This document shows positions 46,561-55,880 of a stretch of 64,000 nt of DNA, in pieces. A program made the position numbers and the translations under genes. Each line of letters starts with the position of its first letter. Position 1 is the stretch's first letter. Below the pieces are notes generated by a model. The model saw only the letters and a list, made by a program, of their open reading frames with translations. It had not been told where the DNA came from and did not search any database. Origin of the DNA: Gillisia lutea (lineage in GTDB: Bacteria; Bacteroidota; Bacteroidia; Flavobacteriales; Flavobacteriaceae). The stretch is from the NCBI RefSeq assembly GCF_021568705.1, contig NZ_JAKGTH010000006.1, positions 62,001 through 126,000 on the forward strand. Direction: 5' to 3'.

Positions 46561-47349
46561 ATGAATAACTTAGATCCCATCGGTTTTTTTGATTCTGGAA
46601 TTGGCGGCACTTCCATATGGAAAGAAGTAATAAGCCTTTTACCTCATGAAAACAGTATCTATCTTGCTGATAGCAAGAATGCTCCTTATGGAGAAAAACC
46701 CATTGAAGAGATTATAGCTCTAAGCAATAAAAACACAGACAAGTTGCTTGAAATGGGTTGTAAGATGGTGGTAGTAGCCTGCAATACCGCCACAACGAAT
46801 GCAATTAAAGTGTTACGCTCCAGTTATACTATTCCATTTATTGGAATAGAGCCGGCAATTAAACCCGCAGCGCTGAATTCTAAAACTAAATCAATAGGTA
46901 TACTTGCTACAAAAGGCACTTTATCTAGCAAATTATTCCATAAAACCTCTGAACTATATTCCGGGGAGATTACCATTACCGAAGTAGTGGGAAATGGTTT
47001 GGTCACTTTAATAGAACAGGGCAAGCAGGACTCTGAAGAAATTAAGTATTTATTAATAAAGTTGCTGCAACCTATGATCGATGCTAAAATAGATTACCTG
47101 GTATTAGGATGCAGTCATTACCCCTATTTATTAACTGTTCTCAAAAGAATACTGCCCGACAATGTTCAAATTATAGACTCTGGAGAAGCTGTGGCCAGAC
47201 AAACTAAGAAAGTGCTGGAAGACTTACACTTACTAAACACCTCATCTGCCAAAGGCAGCCATAAACTTTTTAGCAACTCGAATCCCGAAGTGCTTCGGAA
47301 ATTACTAGATACTGCCGGGAACTGCCTTATAGAGCACCTCGACTTCTAA
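46561..47349 (+). CDS. murI: Glutamate racemase
   Basis: A 262-residue enzyme that makes D-glutamate for peptidoglycan. The two catalytic cysteines are Cys74 (VVACNTATTNA) and Cys184 (VLGCSHYPYL), with the start motif IGFFDSGIGG. It lies just after the bamA-unit terminator and overlaps the convergent PorP/SprF gene by 4 bp. Confidence 0.95.
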   Translation: MNNLDPIGFFDSGIGGTSIWKEVISLLPHENSIYLADSKNAPYGEKPIEEIIALSNKNTDKLLEMGCKMVVVACNTATTNAIKVLRSSYTIPFIGIEPAIKPAALNSKTKSIGILATKGTLSSKLFHKTSELYSGEITITEVVGNGLVTLIEQGKQDSEEIKYLLIKLLQPMIDAKIDYLVLGCSHYPYLLTVLKRILPDNVQIIDSGEAVARQTKKVLEDLHLLNTSSAKGSHKLFSNSNPEVLRKLLDTAGNCLIEHLDF

Positions 47350-48344
47350 TTGATGGCCGGGCATTCACACTCGTACCTTTCCCTATTCTCTCCAAAGTTA
47401 TAGCCAAGTGTAATTTGATGAAACCCACTATTGCTTAAAACCAAAGAATTCATTTGGTAGGAATATGTATAAGCAAATAAAAATTTATTATACTCAAAAC
47501 CTACAAAGGGTGTTAAATATTGAAGTTTCTGATTTTTAATCTCGGTTCCATCTGTTGTATATTCTGCGCCTTCAAAGCTTCTTCTATAAGATAATCCGCC
47601 CCAAAGATCTCCTAACTCCATATTTTTATAAACCTTAATATTGGCATCAATAGATTTTTCCCCTGTTTGCTCTCTTAACTGGAACATTACCGAAGGCTCA
47701 AAACTGTAGGAACTTTTCAATTTATGAATAGTGTAACCTGTAGAAAACAGGTACTTACGCTGATTACTAGGTACAGCATCTGAATAAAATAATTCTCTGT
47801 TAACCGAAAGTATATTTTTTGCTGTTATATGAGCAAAGAAATCAAGGTAGTAGTAAGACATTCCCAAATCGATATTCCCATAATAATCTGTTACATCGTC
47901 ACCGTTAATTACGGGATCAAAGCCAGTGAAACCGCTTTCATCTAAACTATGCTGAATTATGCCTGCACTTACTCCGAAGGAAAACTGATTTAAATCTAAT
48001 TCGCTTCTAGAAAGCAATAAATGATATGCAAACGTACCATACAAACCTCTTTTCGAATAATTCCCATTTTGATCGTTAAACATTATAACGCCCAAACCTA
48101 TCTTCTCTCCCATCCTTGCATTCACACTTAAGGTTTGTAAGCTAGGCGCATCTTCTACGTCAAACCACTGCTGTCTAGCTGTAATCCTAATTTTATTAAA
48201 GTTTGCGGCTCCGGCCATTGAAGGATGGAGTAAATATAAATTATCGGTTAGGTAATCGCTATAAGTGGGGATAACCTCTTGGGCATTAGAAGAAAAAGAA
48301 TTCAATAAGCCCAATAACAATATTCCTATAACACCTACTCTCAT
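47346..48344 (-). CDS. PorP/SprF-family type IX secretion membrane protein
   Basis: The ATG at 48344 gives 332 residues with a signal peptide (RVGVIGILLLGLLNSFSSNAQ). The body shows the PorP/SprF pattern: YLTDNLYLLHPSMAGA, then RQQWFDVEDAPSLQTLS and a final strand (HQITLGYNFG). Such proteins sit in the outer membrane and take part in export or attachment of specific type IX secreted adhesins. No sprA-D or large adhesin gene is next to it, so it is an orphan copy in this window. Confidence 0.9.
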   Translation of the reverse strand: MRVGVIGILLLGLLNSFSSNAQEVIPTYSDYLTDNLYLLHPSMAGAANFNKIRITARQQWFDVEDAPSLQTLSVNARMGEKIGLGVIMFNDQNGNYSKRGLYGTFAYHLLLSRSELDLNQFSFGVSAGIIQHSLDESGFTGFDPVINGDDVTDYYGNIDLGMSYYYLDFFAHITAKNILSVNRELFYSDAVPSNQRKYLFSTGYTIHKLKSSYSFEPSVMFQLREQTGEKSIDANIKVYKNMELGDLWGGLSYRRSFEGAEYTTDGTEIKNQKLQYLTPFVGFEYNKFLFAYTYSYQMNSLVLSNSGFHQITLGYNFGENRERYECECPAIN

Positions 48345-48474
48345 GGAAATTATATACTTTATAAAAAGGGAAACAATCCCGATAGCCCCAAAAAACATTT
48401 GAAAGATAGAAAAAACTGATCATTAAACCTTTAAGATCAATTACAAATATATAGATTAGCCTAGTTTGTTTTAG

Positions 48475-48482
48475 TAATTTTG
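48475..48482 (+). promoter_or_regulatory. Possible -7 element of the NifU gene
   Basis: TAATTTTG matches TAnnTTTG exactly, 16 bp upstream of the ATG. No TTG stands at the preferred distance, so the promoter is only half supported. Confidence 0.35.
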
Positions 48483-48498
48483 CACAAAATAAGAAAAG

Positions 48499-49425
48499 AT
48501 GAATTCCTTTACAGTAAACATACAACTAACCAGCAATCCTGCCATAGTTAAGTTTGAAACCAATCAGTTTCTAACAAGACATGAAAGCTTTGAGTTTAAA
48601 AATATCGAGGAGGCTGCAAAATCGCCTATTGCTCAACAATTGTTTTATCTCCCATTTGTTAAGACTGTTTTTATTGCTCAAAATTTTATAGCCATTGAAA
48701 AATATAATATTGTTGAATGGCCCGATGTACAGGAAGAAGTAGCGGAGCAATTAAGTGCAGCTCTTAATAAAGGAATAGAGATTCTAAAAGAAACTGAAGT
48801 AACCACATCTTCAAAAAAGGTACCGGTAACTGTATACGCCGAGAGCACACCTAATCCTTCGGTAATGAAATTTGTGGCCAATAAAAAATTGGTGATCGCT
48901 GCTGCCGAATTTAAAAATATTGATGCAACTGCTAATGCTCCATTAGCTAGAAAGTTATTCAACTTCCCCTTTATTAAAGAGATCTTTATTGACGAAAACT
49001 ATATTTCAATTAATAAATATGAAGTGGCTCAATGGGAAGAGATCACATTAGAATTACGAGAATTTATAACACAATATCTTCAGGAAGGAAATGAAGTGCT
49101 TATAAATGAAACCATTGAAGAGAAAAAGGCTGATCAAGTTCCACAATCAAATGGGATCGAAGTAAAAAGGCCTGAAAATCTGGATGATGTATCCAATCAG
49201 GTTATAGATATATTAGAAGAATATATAAAACCTGCCGTTGCTAGCGATGGAGGTAATATTATGTTCGATTCCTATAATGCCGAAACCAAAACAGTAAAAG
49301 TTATCCTGCAAGGAGCCTGCAGTGGCTGCCCTTCCTCAACCGCCACTCTTAAGAATGGCATAGAGACCATGATGCGTGACATGCTTCATGGAAAAGTAAA
49401 TTACGTTGAAGCTGTAAATGGATAA
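48499..49425 (+). CDS. NifU-family iron-sulfur scaffold with two Nfu N-terminal domains
   Basis: A 308-residue protein in three parts: one Nfu N-terminal domain (about 1-95), a second related one (about 110-205, starting YAESTPNPSVMKFVANK), and the C-terminal NifU domain with the cluster-binding pair Cys274/Cys277 in GACSGCPSS. NifU/Nfu proteins pass Fe-S clusters to target enzymes. The first N domain reads SNPAIVKFE where the second reads TPNPSVMKF, so the duplication is old. A terminator follows. Confidence 0.92.
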   Translation: MNSFTVNIQLTSNPAIVKFETNQFLTRHESFEFKNIEEAAKSPIAQQLFYLPFVKTVFIAQNFIAIEKYNIVEWPDVQEEVAEQLSAALNKGIEILKETEVTTSSKKVPVTVYAESTPNPSVMKFVANKKLVIAAAEFKNIDATANAPLARKLFNFPFIKEIFIDENYISINKYEVAQWEEITLELREFITQYLQEGNEVLINETIEEKKADQVPQSNGIEVKRPENLDDVSNQVIDILEEYIKPAVASDGGNIMFDSYNAETKTVKVILQGACSGCPSSTATLKNGIETMMRDMLHGKVNYVEAVNG

Positions 49426-49445
49426 TTAACCTGGTATAATTACAT

Positions 49446-49488
49446 AAAAAACCCGCTGTGAACAAATTGTTTACAGCGGGTTTTTTTT
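49446..49488 (+). terminator. Terminator after the NifU gene
   Basis: AAAACCCGCTGT (about 49447-49459) and ACAGCGGGTTTT (about 49473-49484) form a long stem, with an inner AAC/GTT pairing, then a T-run. It may serve both convergent genes. Confidence 0.9.
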
Positions 49489-49505
49489 ATGGTACGTACT
49501 GAACT

Positions 49506-51770
49506 TTAAAATGTTTGTTTTGCTTCTTTATTAAATTCCTGAAATAACTGTAGCAAACTCATTGTAGAAGAAATAAGATCCTTTATTTCCAAAAGAAGTC
49601 CAAAGTAGAGCTTGGTATTCTTAGGGCTAGTTTCAGAGGTTCTAATACGATTTATTTGCTTTTGTATCAAATCGGAAACATGATCCTGAAGCTGCTGCTT
49701 ATCAGCGATAATACCATCTATGGTACTAAAACTATGAGTATCAAAAATTGATTTTATCTCATCGAACAGAATTTGCATTTTATCATCGATGCCTTTTAAA
49801 TCACGGATCTGATTGAATTTTAGATTTTTATGATTATTATGGACGTGATTGTAACTGTTTCGTGTAATAAAGGCTATAGACTGTACCATATCCTGTAAAT
49901 GATCTAGAATTAAAATATAGAATTTACTGGCTTCTACAGAATCATCATCCAAAGATTTAATAAAATAGAAGATATTTCCTTTTAATTCATCGATATCGGC
50001 CTCCAGTTTATCTATTGCTTTGCTGTTCTTCTTAAGTTTATTTAGATCGTGATATCCAAGATTATCTACTGTCTTCGTAAACATCTTATTTATACCGCTT
50101 ATTACGTTGGAGATATTCTGGGAAGTTTCAACCGTGATCTCATTAATGGTAATGATATCGCTTCTATTATAACGTTTCTGCTTCTTCTCCTCCTTTATTT
50201 TTCTGGAATGTACGATGGCGCTTCTTACAATTAATATTACAGCCAGAAGAACCAATGCTCCTACCGCTATTATTCCACCGTAATAAATAATAACAGCAAA
50301 CAAGGCAGCTGCGAAAAATGCCACCAAAGCAGTAACAAACCATCCTCCTACTACATTAAGCACCCCTGCAACCCTATAAACCGCACTATCTCTATCCCAC
50401 GCCCTATCGGCCAGAGATGTTCCCATAGCCACCATAAAGGTTACATACGTAGTAGATAATGGTAATTTAAGGTTTGTTGCGATAGATATAAGAATACTGG
50501 CAACCACTAGATTAACCGATGCTCGCACCATATCAAATGAGGGGGCATCCAATCTCTTACTTTCTACGGTTATTTCCTGCTTTTCAAATTTCCTATCTAT
50601 TTTTCTAGCAAGAGAATTTGGTATAATAGAGTCGAATATACCGCTTACAACTATTGAATATCTTACAAGACTTCGCGAGATGAAATTTGGTTCAAATCGC
50701 TCGTCCCCTCCTCTTTGTCTTCCTAAGTTGATCTCAGTATCGGTAACCTTCATAGCCTTACTGGAAAACCATAAAGTAATCACCATTATCAATCCTGCTA
50801 TAATAAGCAGAAAAACTGGTGTTTTAACTTCCTGGCCTAAACCTACCATCAGTAATTCTGAGGGAAGAACCCCCGTAGCCTGATGTGCTGTCTGCCAAAT
50901 TTCAAAAGACTGCCATGCGGCAATAGGAACCCCTATAAAATTCACCAGGTCGTTCCCTGCAAAGGCCAGTGCCAGAGCAAAAGTTCCAATTACAATAATA
51001 ATTTTTAGGATGTTCACTTTAAAGAAACTTATAAGCAACTGTGATAATGCCGCAAACACCACAAGGCTTATTATAACGATCAGGAAAGAATTATTAGATA
51101 CATAGTCTGAAAATCCTTCCGGAATTATCGAGATACTTTTCAAGCCTTTCAAAAGAATAAAATATAAGATAGCGGTTAGGGAGATCCCTCCAAAAATAGC
51201 TCCTACATATTTTAATTTCTTTTCATACTTAAAAGTGAAGATAAGCCTGGAAAAATATTGAATTATCGCTCCTAAAGTAAATGCTATTACCACCGAAAGC
51301 AGGATACCAATAATAATTTCTGTGGCTTTGGACGTGTTGATATATTGAAAAATAGTACCATAATCTCCGGAACCATGATAGATCTTAAGTAGAGACATGC
51401 ACACGGCTGCACCTAAAAGCTCGAAAACAATAGAGACGGTGGTAGATGTGGGCAGGCCTATAGAGTTAAAGAAATCTAACAAGAGAATATCGGCTATCAT
51501 CACCGCCATGAAAATAATCATGATCTCTTCAAAATAGAATTTTCCAGGAACAAATATTCCTTCCCGCGCAACTTCCATTAAACCACTTGAAAAAATTGCA
51601 CCTACTGCTACACCTAAACTGGCAACTATTAAAATTGTTCTAACCGGCACTGCCTTAGAACCAATTGCTGAATTCAAGAAATTTACTGCATCATTACTAA
51701 CTCCTACTACCAAATCGGTTATAGCCAAAGCGAATAATGCAACAAGCATTAACGTATAAACATCTTCCAT
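49506..51770 (-). CDS. Inorganic phosphate transporter (PiT) with PhoU-like C-terminal domain
   Basis: A 754-residue inner-membrane protein with the two PHO4 halves: GVSNDAVNFLNSAIGSKAV near the N-terminus and LKLPLSTTYVTFMVAMGTSLADRAW in the second half. After the last helix (about residue 515) comes a soluble helical domain of about 230 residues (YHDLNKLKKNSKAIDKLEADI onward) that resembles the PhoU/DUF47 proteins usually encoded as a separate gene next to pit. The fusion suggests built-in control of transport. It stands alone with its own upstream gap. Confidence 0.9.
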   Translation of the reverse strand: MEDVYTLMLVALFALAITDLVVGVSNDAVNFLNSAIGSKAVPVRTILIVASLGVAVGAIFSSGLMEVAREGIFVPGKFYFEEIMIIFMAVMIADILLLDFFNSIGLPTSTTVSIVFELLGAAVCMSLLKIYHGSGDYGTIFQYINTSKATEIIIGILLSVVIAFTLGAIIQYFSRLIFTFKYEKKLKYVGAIFGGISLTAILYFILLKGLKSISIIPEGFSDYVSNNSFLIVIISLVVFAALSQLLISFFKVNILKIIIVIGTFALALAFAGNDLVNFIGVPIAAWQSFEIWQTAHQATGVLPSELLMVGLGQEVKTPVFLLIIAGLIMVITLWFSSKAMKVTDTEINLGRQRGGDERFEPNFISRSLVRYSIVVSGIFDSIIPNSLARKIDRKFEKQEITVESKRLDAPSFDMVRASVNLVVASILISIATNLKLPLSTTYVTFMVAMGTSLADRAWDRDSAVYRVAGVLNVVGGWFVTALVAFFAAALFAVIIYYGGIIAVGALVLLAVILIVRSAIVHSRKIKEEKKQKRYNRSDIITINEITVETSQNISNVISGINKMFTKTVDNLGYHDLNKLKKNSKAIDKLEADIDELKGNIFYFIKSLDDDSVEASKFYILILDHLQDMVQSIAFITRNSYNHVHNNHKNLKFNQIRDLKGIDDKMQILFDEIKSIFDTHSFSTIDGIIADKQQLQDHVSDLIQKQINRIRTSETSPKNTKLYFGLLLEIKDLISSTMSLLQLFQEFNKEAKQTF

Positions 51771-51941
51771 ACGGGATAAAATCTGACTTGCAAAAGTGAG
51801 TTATTTTTCTCTAAAAAGTTCATTCGTAAGGTTATCAAAACTTTAAGAACTTTTGATTTAACATCTGTTTATTATTCTTGGAATATATTTTTCGTAATTT
51901 AAGATGATTAAATGCATATTAACTAACAAACCTAAAAAATT

Positions 51942-52142
51942 ATGTCTGTAATTAAAGTTATTGAAGTAATGGCTAATTCCAGCAAAAGCTGGGAGGAAGC
52001 TACTCAAAATGCCGTAAAACATGCTGCAAGATCTGTAAAAAACATCAAATCGGTATATGTCAATGAACAATCGGCCTTGGTAACCGGTGAAAATGTCACA
52101 GAATACCGTGTGAATGTAAAGATTTCTTTTGTAGTCGACTAA
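51942..52142 (+). CDS. Dodecin family protein
   Basis: A 66-residue protein: SVIKVIEVMANSSKSWEEAT, then KNIKSVYVNEQSALVTGENV and VNVKISFVVD, which is the dodecin pattern. Dodecins form twelve-subunit shells that store flavins. It is preceded by a 171-bp divergent gap and followed by a terminator, so it is a single-gene unit. Confidence 0.92.
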   Translation: MSVIKVIEVMANSSKSWEEATQNAVKHAARSVKNIKSVYVNEQSALVTGENVTEYRVNVKISFVVD

Positions 52143-52160
52143 CTTCCACCTCATTTGATC

Positions 52161-52210
52161 CGGCTGAATTATTCGTTTATCAACAAATAATTCAGCCGTT
52201 TTATTTTTAT
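52161..52210 (+). terminator. Terminator after dodecin
   Basis: CGGCTGAATTATT (52161-52173) is fully complementary to AATAATTCAGCCG (52186-52198), followed by TTTTATTTTT. Confidence 0.92.
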
Positions 52211-52243
52211 TAATCCTATTATAGCCCTACTAAAAAACGTATA

Positions 52244-54292
52244 ATGGAAACCCCAGTCAATAAACTCATACACGAAACCAGTCCGTATCTTCTTCAGCAT
52301 GCTAATAACCCCGTGCAATGGTATGCATGGAATGACGAAAGCCTAAATGAAGCAAAAAAAAGTGGAAAGCTTATAGTGATAAGTATTGGATACGCGGCTT
52401 GCCATTGGTGCCATGTTATGGAACATGAAAGTTTTGAAAACGAAGAGGTGGCAGAAGTGATGAATACGCATTTCATAAACATTAAAGTAGACAGAGAAGA
52501 ACGCCCCGATGTAGATCAGGCTTATATGAATGCGGTGCAAATAATGACTGGAAGTGGCGGTTGGCCTATGAATGTTATTGCATTACCCGACGGACGACCT
52601 GTCTGGGGCGGAACCTACTTTAAAAAAGACCAATGGATAAAATCCCTGAATCAGGTTGCGAATCTCTATAAAACCGACCCTGATACTTTATATGAATACG
52701 CCAATAAACTGGAAGCGGGTTTAAAGCAAATGCAGTTAATTCCAGAAAATGAAAGTGAACAGGATTTTTCAAAAAATGATTTTAAGCCTATTCTTAAAAA
52801 ATGGAAAACCCGTTTTGATTTGGAATACGGAGGAGACAGAAGAGCTCCAAAATTTGTGATCCCGTCTAATTTTGAATTTCTTTTAAGGTATGCTACTCAG
52901 AAAAATGACACTGACCTCTTTGACTATGTGCAACATAGCCTGACAAAGATTTCGTTTGGCGGAATTTACGATCATGTGGAAGGCGGATTTTCGAGATATG
53001 CTGTAGACGACATATGGCATGTGCCCCATTTTGAAAAAATGCTATATGATAACGGGCAGTTAATGAGCCTTTATAGCAATGCGTACGCCTCAACAAATAA
53101 TTCGTGGTTTAAAGAACTTATCCTTCAAAGTTTGAATTTCATAGAGAATAAGCTTACAAATAAAACTACCGGAGCCTTTTATGCCTCACTTGATGCCGAC
53201 AGTTTGAATAAAGATCATCAATTGGAAGAAGGCGCTTTCTACGTTTGGAGCATTGGAGAATTGAAAGGTCACCTTAAGGAAGATTTCAACGTATTCTCAT
53301 CATATTATAACATCAATCCCTTTGGGAAATGGGAACACGATAAATACGTTCTTATCAGGACGAAGACAGATGAGGAAGTTGCACTACAATTTGATATGCC
53401 TTTAGAAACACTTCAACAAAAAAAGAAGAACTGGCTCAAAATCCTTAATGAAAAAAGAGAAGTACGAGATAAGCCCCGATTAGACGATAAACAAATCACC
53501 TCTTGGAATGCCCTCATGTTAAATGGATATGTTAATGCTTATAAGAAGTTAAGCCAGGAAAAACATTTAAAAACAGCCATCAAAAATGCGCATTTTATTG
53601 CCGATAATTTGATCCAGAAAAATGGAAGTCTGCATCATTCATATAAAGGTAATAGCAGTAAAATTAATGGTTATTTAGAAGATTATGCCTTAGTTATAGA
53701 AGCCTTCCTCAATTTATACGAGGTAAGTTTAGATAAAAAATGGTTGGAACTTTCCCATTCGTTAATTGAATATTCCATTCATCATTTTTATGATCCAGAG
53801 CAAATGCTCTTCTATTTTACTTCAAATGAAGATGCCCCCCTAATCACCCGAAATATGGAATATAACGATAATGTGATTCCTTCTTCTAATTCGGTGATGG
53901 GTAAGAACCTATTCAAGCTATCTAAATACTTTGAGGAATCTCGCTATTTGGATATGGCATACGGTATGTTAAAAAAAATAGATGGACAAATAGCATCGTA
54001 CCCTCAGGGATATTCAAACTGGATGGAATTGAAAATGAATTTCACCCATCCTTATTTTGAAATAGTTGTTGTGGGGGAAAACGCATTTCAAATTATCCAG
54101 GAATTAAATAAATTATATCTGCCTAATATTTTAATTGACGGCGCGGTAAAAGAAGACAACAGGCCTCTTACTAAAAATCGCTATATACAAGGCAAAACTC
54201 TTATCTACGCCTGTATAAATGGAAGTTGCCAGCTTCCGGTGACCACAATCCCCGATTTACTTGGTATTATTCAAGCATTTAACAAAACTTAA
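52244..54292 (+). CDS. YyaL-type protein: thioredoxin-like DUF255 plus six-hairpin glycosidase-like domain
   Basis: A 682-residue cytosolic protein. The first 170 residues form the DUF255 thioredoxin-like domain with Cys53/Cys56 in ACHWCHVMEHESF and DVDQAYMNAVQIMTGSGGWP. The remainder is an alpha/alpha barrel like N-acylglucosamine 2-epimerases (KQITSWNALMLNGY, HFEKMLYDNGQL). This two-domain family is widespread, but its reaction is not known. It has no close operon partner. Confidence 0.9.
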   Translation: METPVNKLIHETSPYLLQHANNPVQWYAWNDESLNEAKKSGKLIVISIGYAACHWCHVMEHESFENEEVAEVMNTHFINIKVDREERPDVDQAYMNAVQIMTGSGGWPMNVIALPDGRPVWGGTYFKKDQWIKSLNQVANLYKTDPDTLYEYANKLEAGLKQMQLIPENESEQDFSKNDFKPILKKWKTRFDLEYGGDRRAPKFVIPSNFEFLLRYATQKNDTDLFDYVQHSLTKISFGGIYDHVEGGFSRYAVDDIWHVPHFEKMLYDNGQLMSLYSNAYASTNNSWFKELILQSLNFIENKLTNKTTGAFYASLDADSLNKDHQLEEGAFYVWSIGELKGHLKEDFNVFSSYYNINPFGKWEHDKYVLIRTKTDEEVALQFDMPLETLQQKKKNWLKILNEKREVRDKPRLDDKQITSWNALMLNGYVNAYKKLSQEKHLKTAIKNAHFIADNLIQKNGSLHHSYKGNSSKINGYLEDYALVIEAFLNLYEVSLDKKWLELSHSLIEYSIHHFYDPEQMLFYFTSNEDAPLITRNMEYNDNVIPSSNSVMGKNLFKLSKYFEESRYLDMAYGMLKKIDGQIASYPQGYSNWMELKMNFTHPYFEIVVVGENAFQIIQELNKLYLPNILIDGAVKEDNRPLTKNRYIQGKTLIYACINGSCQLPVTTIPDLLGIIQAFNKT

Positions 54293-54353
54293 ACATCGAA
54301 TATTCTTTATTTTTTAACAAAATCATTCAATTTGCAAAAAAGAATATAGATAC

Positions 54354-55208
54354 ATGGAATATTTAAACAATTGGGAAGAATACGCAAAAGAGTATTCAGA
54401 TAAATTTATAGACTTCTTACCAAGTTTGCTTTACGCCATTTTCCTACTGATTTTCGGATTATGGATTATTAGGATCTTATTGAAGTACATTCAGAAATTC
54501 TTCGAAAAGAAAGATTATGATGTCACTTTAGAAAAATTTGTACTTAGCCTTACCAATTGGACTTTAAAAATCATCCTATTTATATTGGTAATCACCAAAC
54601 TGGGAGTAGAGACAACTTCACTTGTCGCCATTATTGGTGCTGCAGGTTTAGCAATTGGACTTGCCTTACAGGGGTCTCTCTCAAACTTCGCGGGAGGTGT
54701 GCTCATAATAGTGCTAAAACCATTTAAAGTAGGAGATTTCATTGAGGCACAAGGAGTTTCTGGAACGGTGAAAGAAACTTCTTTATTCTATACAAAATTG
54801 ACCACCTTCGGAAATCAGTTAGCCGTTATCCCGAATGGCCAATTAACTAACGACAACATTATAAATTATACTGTAGAAGGTAAACGTAAAGATGCCATTA
54901 CCATTGGTATATCTTACGATAGTGATATCAAACTTGCCAAAGATATTTTAATGAAGTTGATGGAAGAACAGGAAGGTATTTTTGAAGACCCGGCACCACA
55001 GGTAGTAGTAACCGAATTGGCAGATAGCGCAGTTAACCTTTCGGCCAGATTCTGGGCTTACAACGATGATTTCTGGGGATGCCATTGGTATACTATTGAA
55101 GAGGCTAAAACCAGATTAGAAGCTGCAGGAATTGGAATTCCATTCCCTCAACGAGATGTTCACTTCTATAATCATTCAGAAAAGGAAAAGATAGAGACCG
55201 GAAAGTAA
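54354..55208 (+). CDS. Small-conductance mechanosensitive channel (MscS)
   Basis: A 284-residue channel with three membrane helices, the third carrying the pore motif GAAGLAIGLALQGSLSNFAGG, then VLKPFKVGDFIE and the beta domain. It opens under membrane tension to release solutes on hypo-osmotic shock. Its stop codon abuts the stop of convergent tsaB with no gap, so its terminator must lie inside tsaB (55235-55287). Confidence 0.93.
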   Translation: MEYLNNWEEYAKEYSDKFIDFLPSLLYAIFLLIFGLWIIRILLKYIQKFFEKKDYDVTLEKFVLSLTNWTLKIILFILVITKLGVETTSLVAIIGAAGLAIGLALQGSLSNFAGGVLIIVLKPFKVGDFIEAQGVSGTVKETSLFYTKLTTFGNQLAVIPNGQLTNDNIINYTVEGKRKDAITIGISYDSDIKLAKDILMKLMEEQEGIFEDPAPQVVVTELADSAVNLSARFWAYNDDFWGCHWYTIEEAKTRLEAAGIGIPFPQRDVHFYNHSEKEKIETGK

Positions 55209-55865
55209 TTACCCGGCAATAAAATCTTTTAAATAAAAAGGTTCAAAATAAGCGACATCTTCAAAGTCACTTATTTTGAACTTTTTTGTTGCTAGCGGCC
55301 CCATTTCCCGAGCCGACGGCAATTTATCTTTTACGAAGTATGCGTGAGGATGCGTGCAAATTTCACTAAACTTCTCAACCCCGCTTCCTATAAAATATAC
55401 AGGTTCTTGATCTAGAAATTCTTTAAATGAATCCTCTTGAAGAATGATTGCTGCTGTTTCCTGCACCTGATTTCTCTCGGCATCAAATACTCCCGCATAC
55501 ACTTCCATTCTTCTGGCATCCAGCATAGGAATTACCATTGCCTTTACATCTACTTGATATCCCAGCGCCGTTAGCGTAGGAACTGATATTAATGGAATAT
55601 CATGGGAAAAGCATAATCCTTTTGCTGCCGATACGCCAATTCGCAATCCTGTATAAGATCCAGGACCTTTGCTAACTGCAATAGCGTCCAAATCTTCTAA
55701 TTTAATATTATTATCAACTAGCACTTCCTCTATAAACAAATGTAACCTTTCTGCATGCGAATAATTAAGGTTATAATCCTCCTTTACTGAAAGGACCTTC
55801 CCATCTACACTTACCGCTACCGAACAATTAGTAGAGGCTGTTTCTATACAAAGTATTTTAGGCAA
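55209..55865 (-). CDS. tsaB: tRNA N6-threonylcarbamoyladenosine biosynthesis protein TsaB
   Basis: A 218-residue protein with the ASKHA-like start CIETASTNCSVAVSVDGK and the motif SKGPGSYTGLRIGVSAAKGL. TsaB supports TsaD in making t6A37 in tRNAs. The frame upstream of 55865 reaches a stop after six codons without an ATG, so TTG at 55865 is the likely start. It is the last gene of the efflux operon, 15 bp after an HlyD adaptor. The end of the gene (YFEPFYLKDF) is normal for the family. Confidence 0.92.
   Translation of the reverse strand: MPKILCIETASTNCSVAVSVDGKVLSVKEDYNLNYSHAERLHLFIEEVLVDNNIKLEDLDAIAVSKGPGSYTGLRIGVSAAKGLCFSHDIPLISVPTLTALGYQVDVKAMVIPMLDARRMEVYAGVFDAERNQVQETAAIILQEDSFKEFLDQEPVYFIGSGVEKFSEICTHPHAYFVKDKLPSAREMGPLATKKFKISDFEDVAYFEPFYLKDFIAG
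55235..55290. terminator. Terminator-like hairpin inside the tsaB coding end
   Basis: AAAAAGGTTCAAAATAAG (55235-55252) pairs with CTTATTTTGAACTTTTTT (55270-55287) over 18 bp with one G-T pair and a 17-base loop. It is flanked by A-rich and T-rich runs, so it can work in both directions. It lies in codons of tsaB and 27 bp past the mscS stop. Confidence 0.75.
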
Positions 55866-55880
55866 AATTGATTGTTTTAG

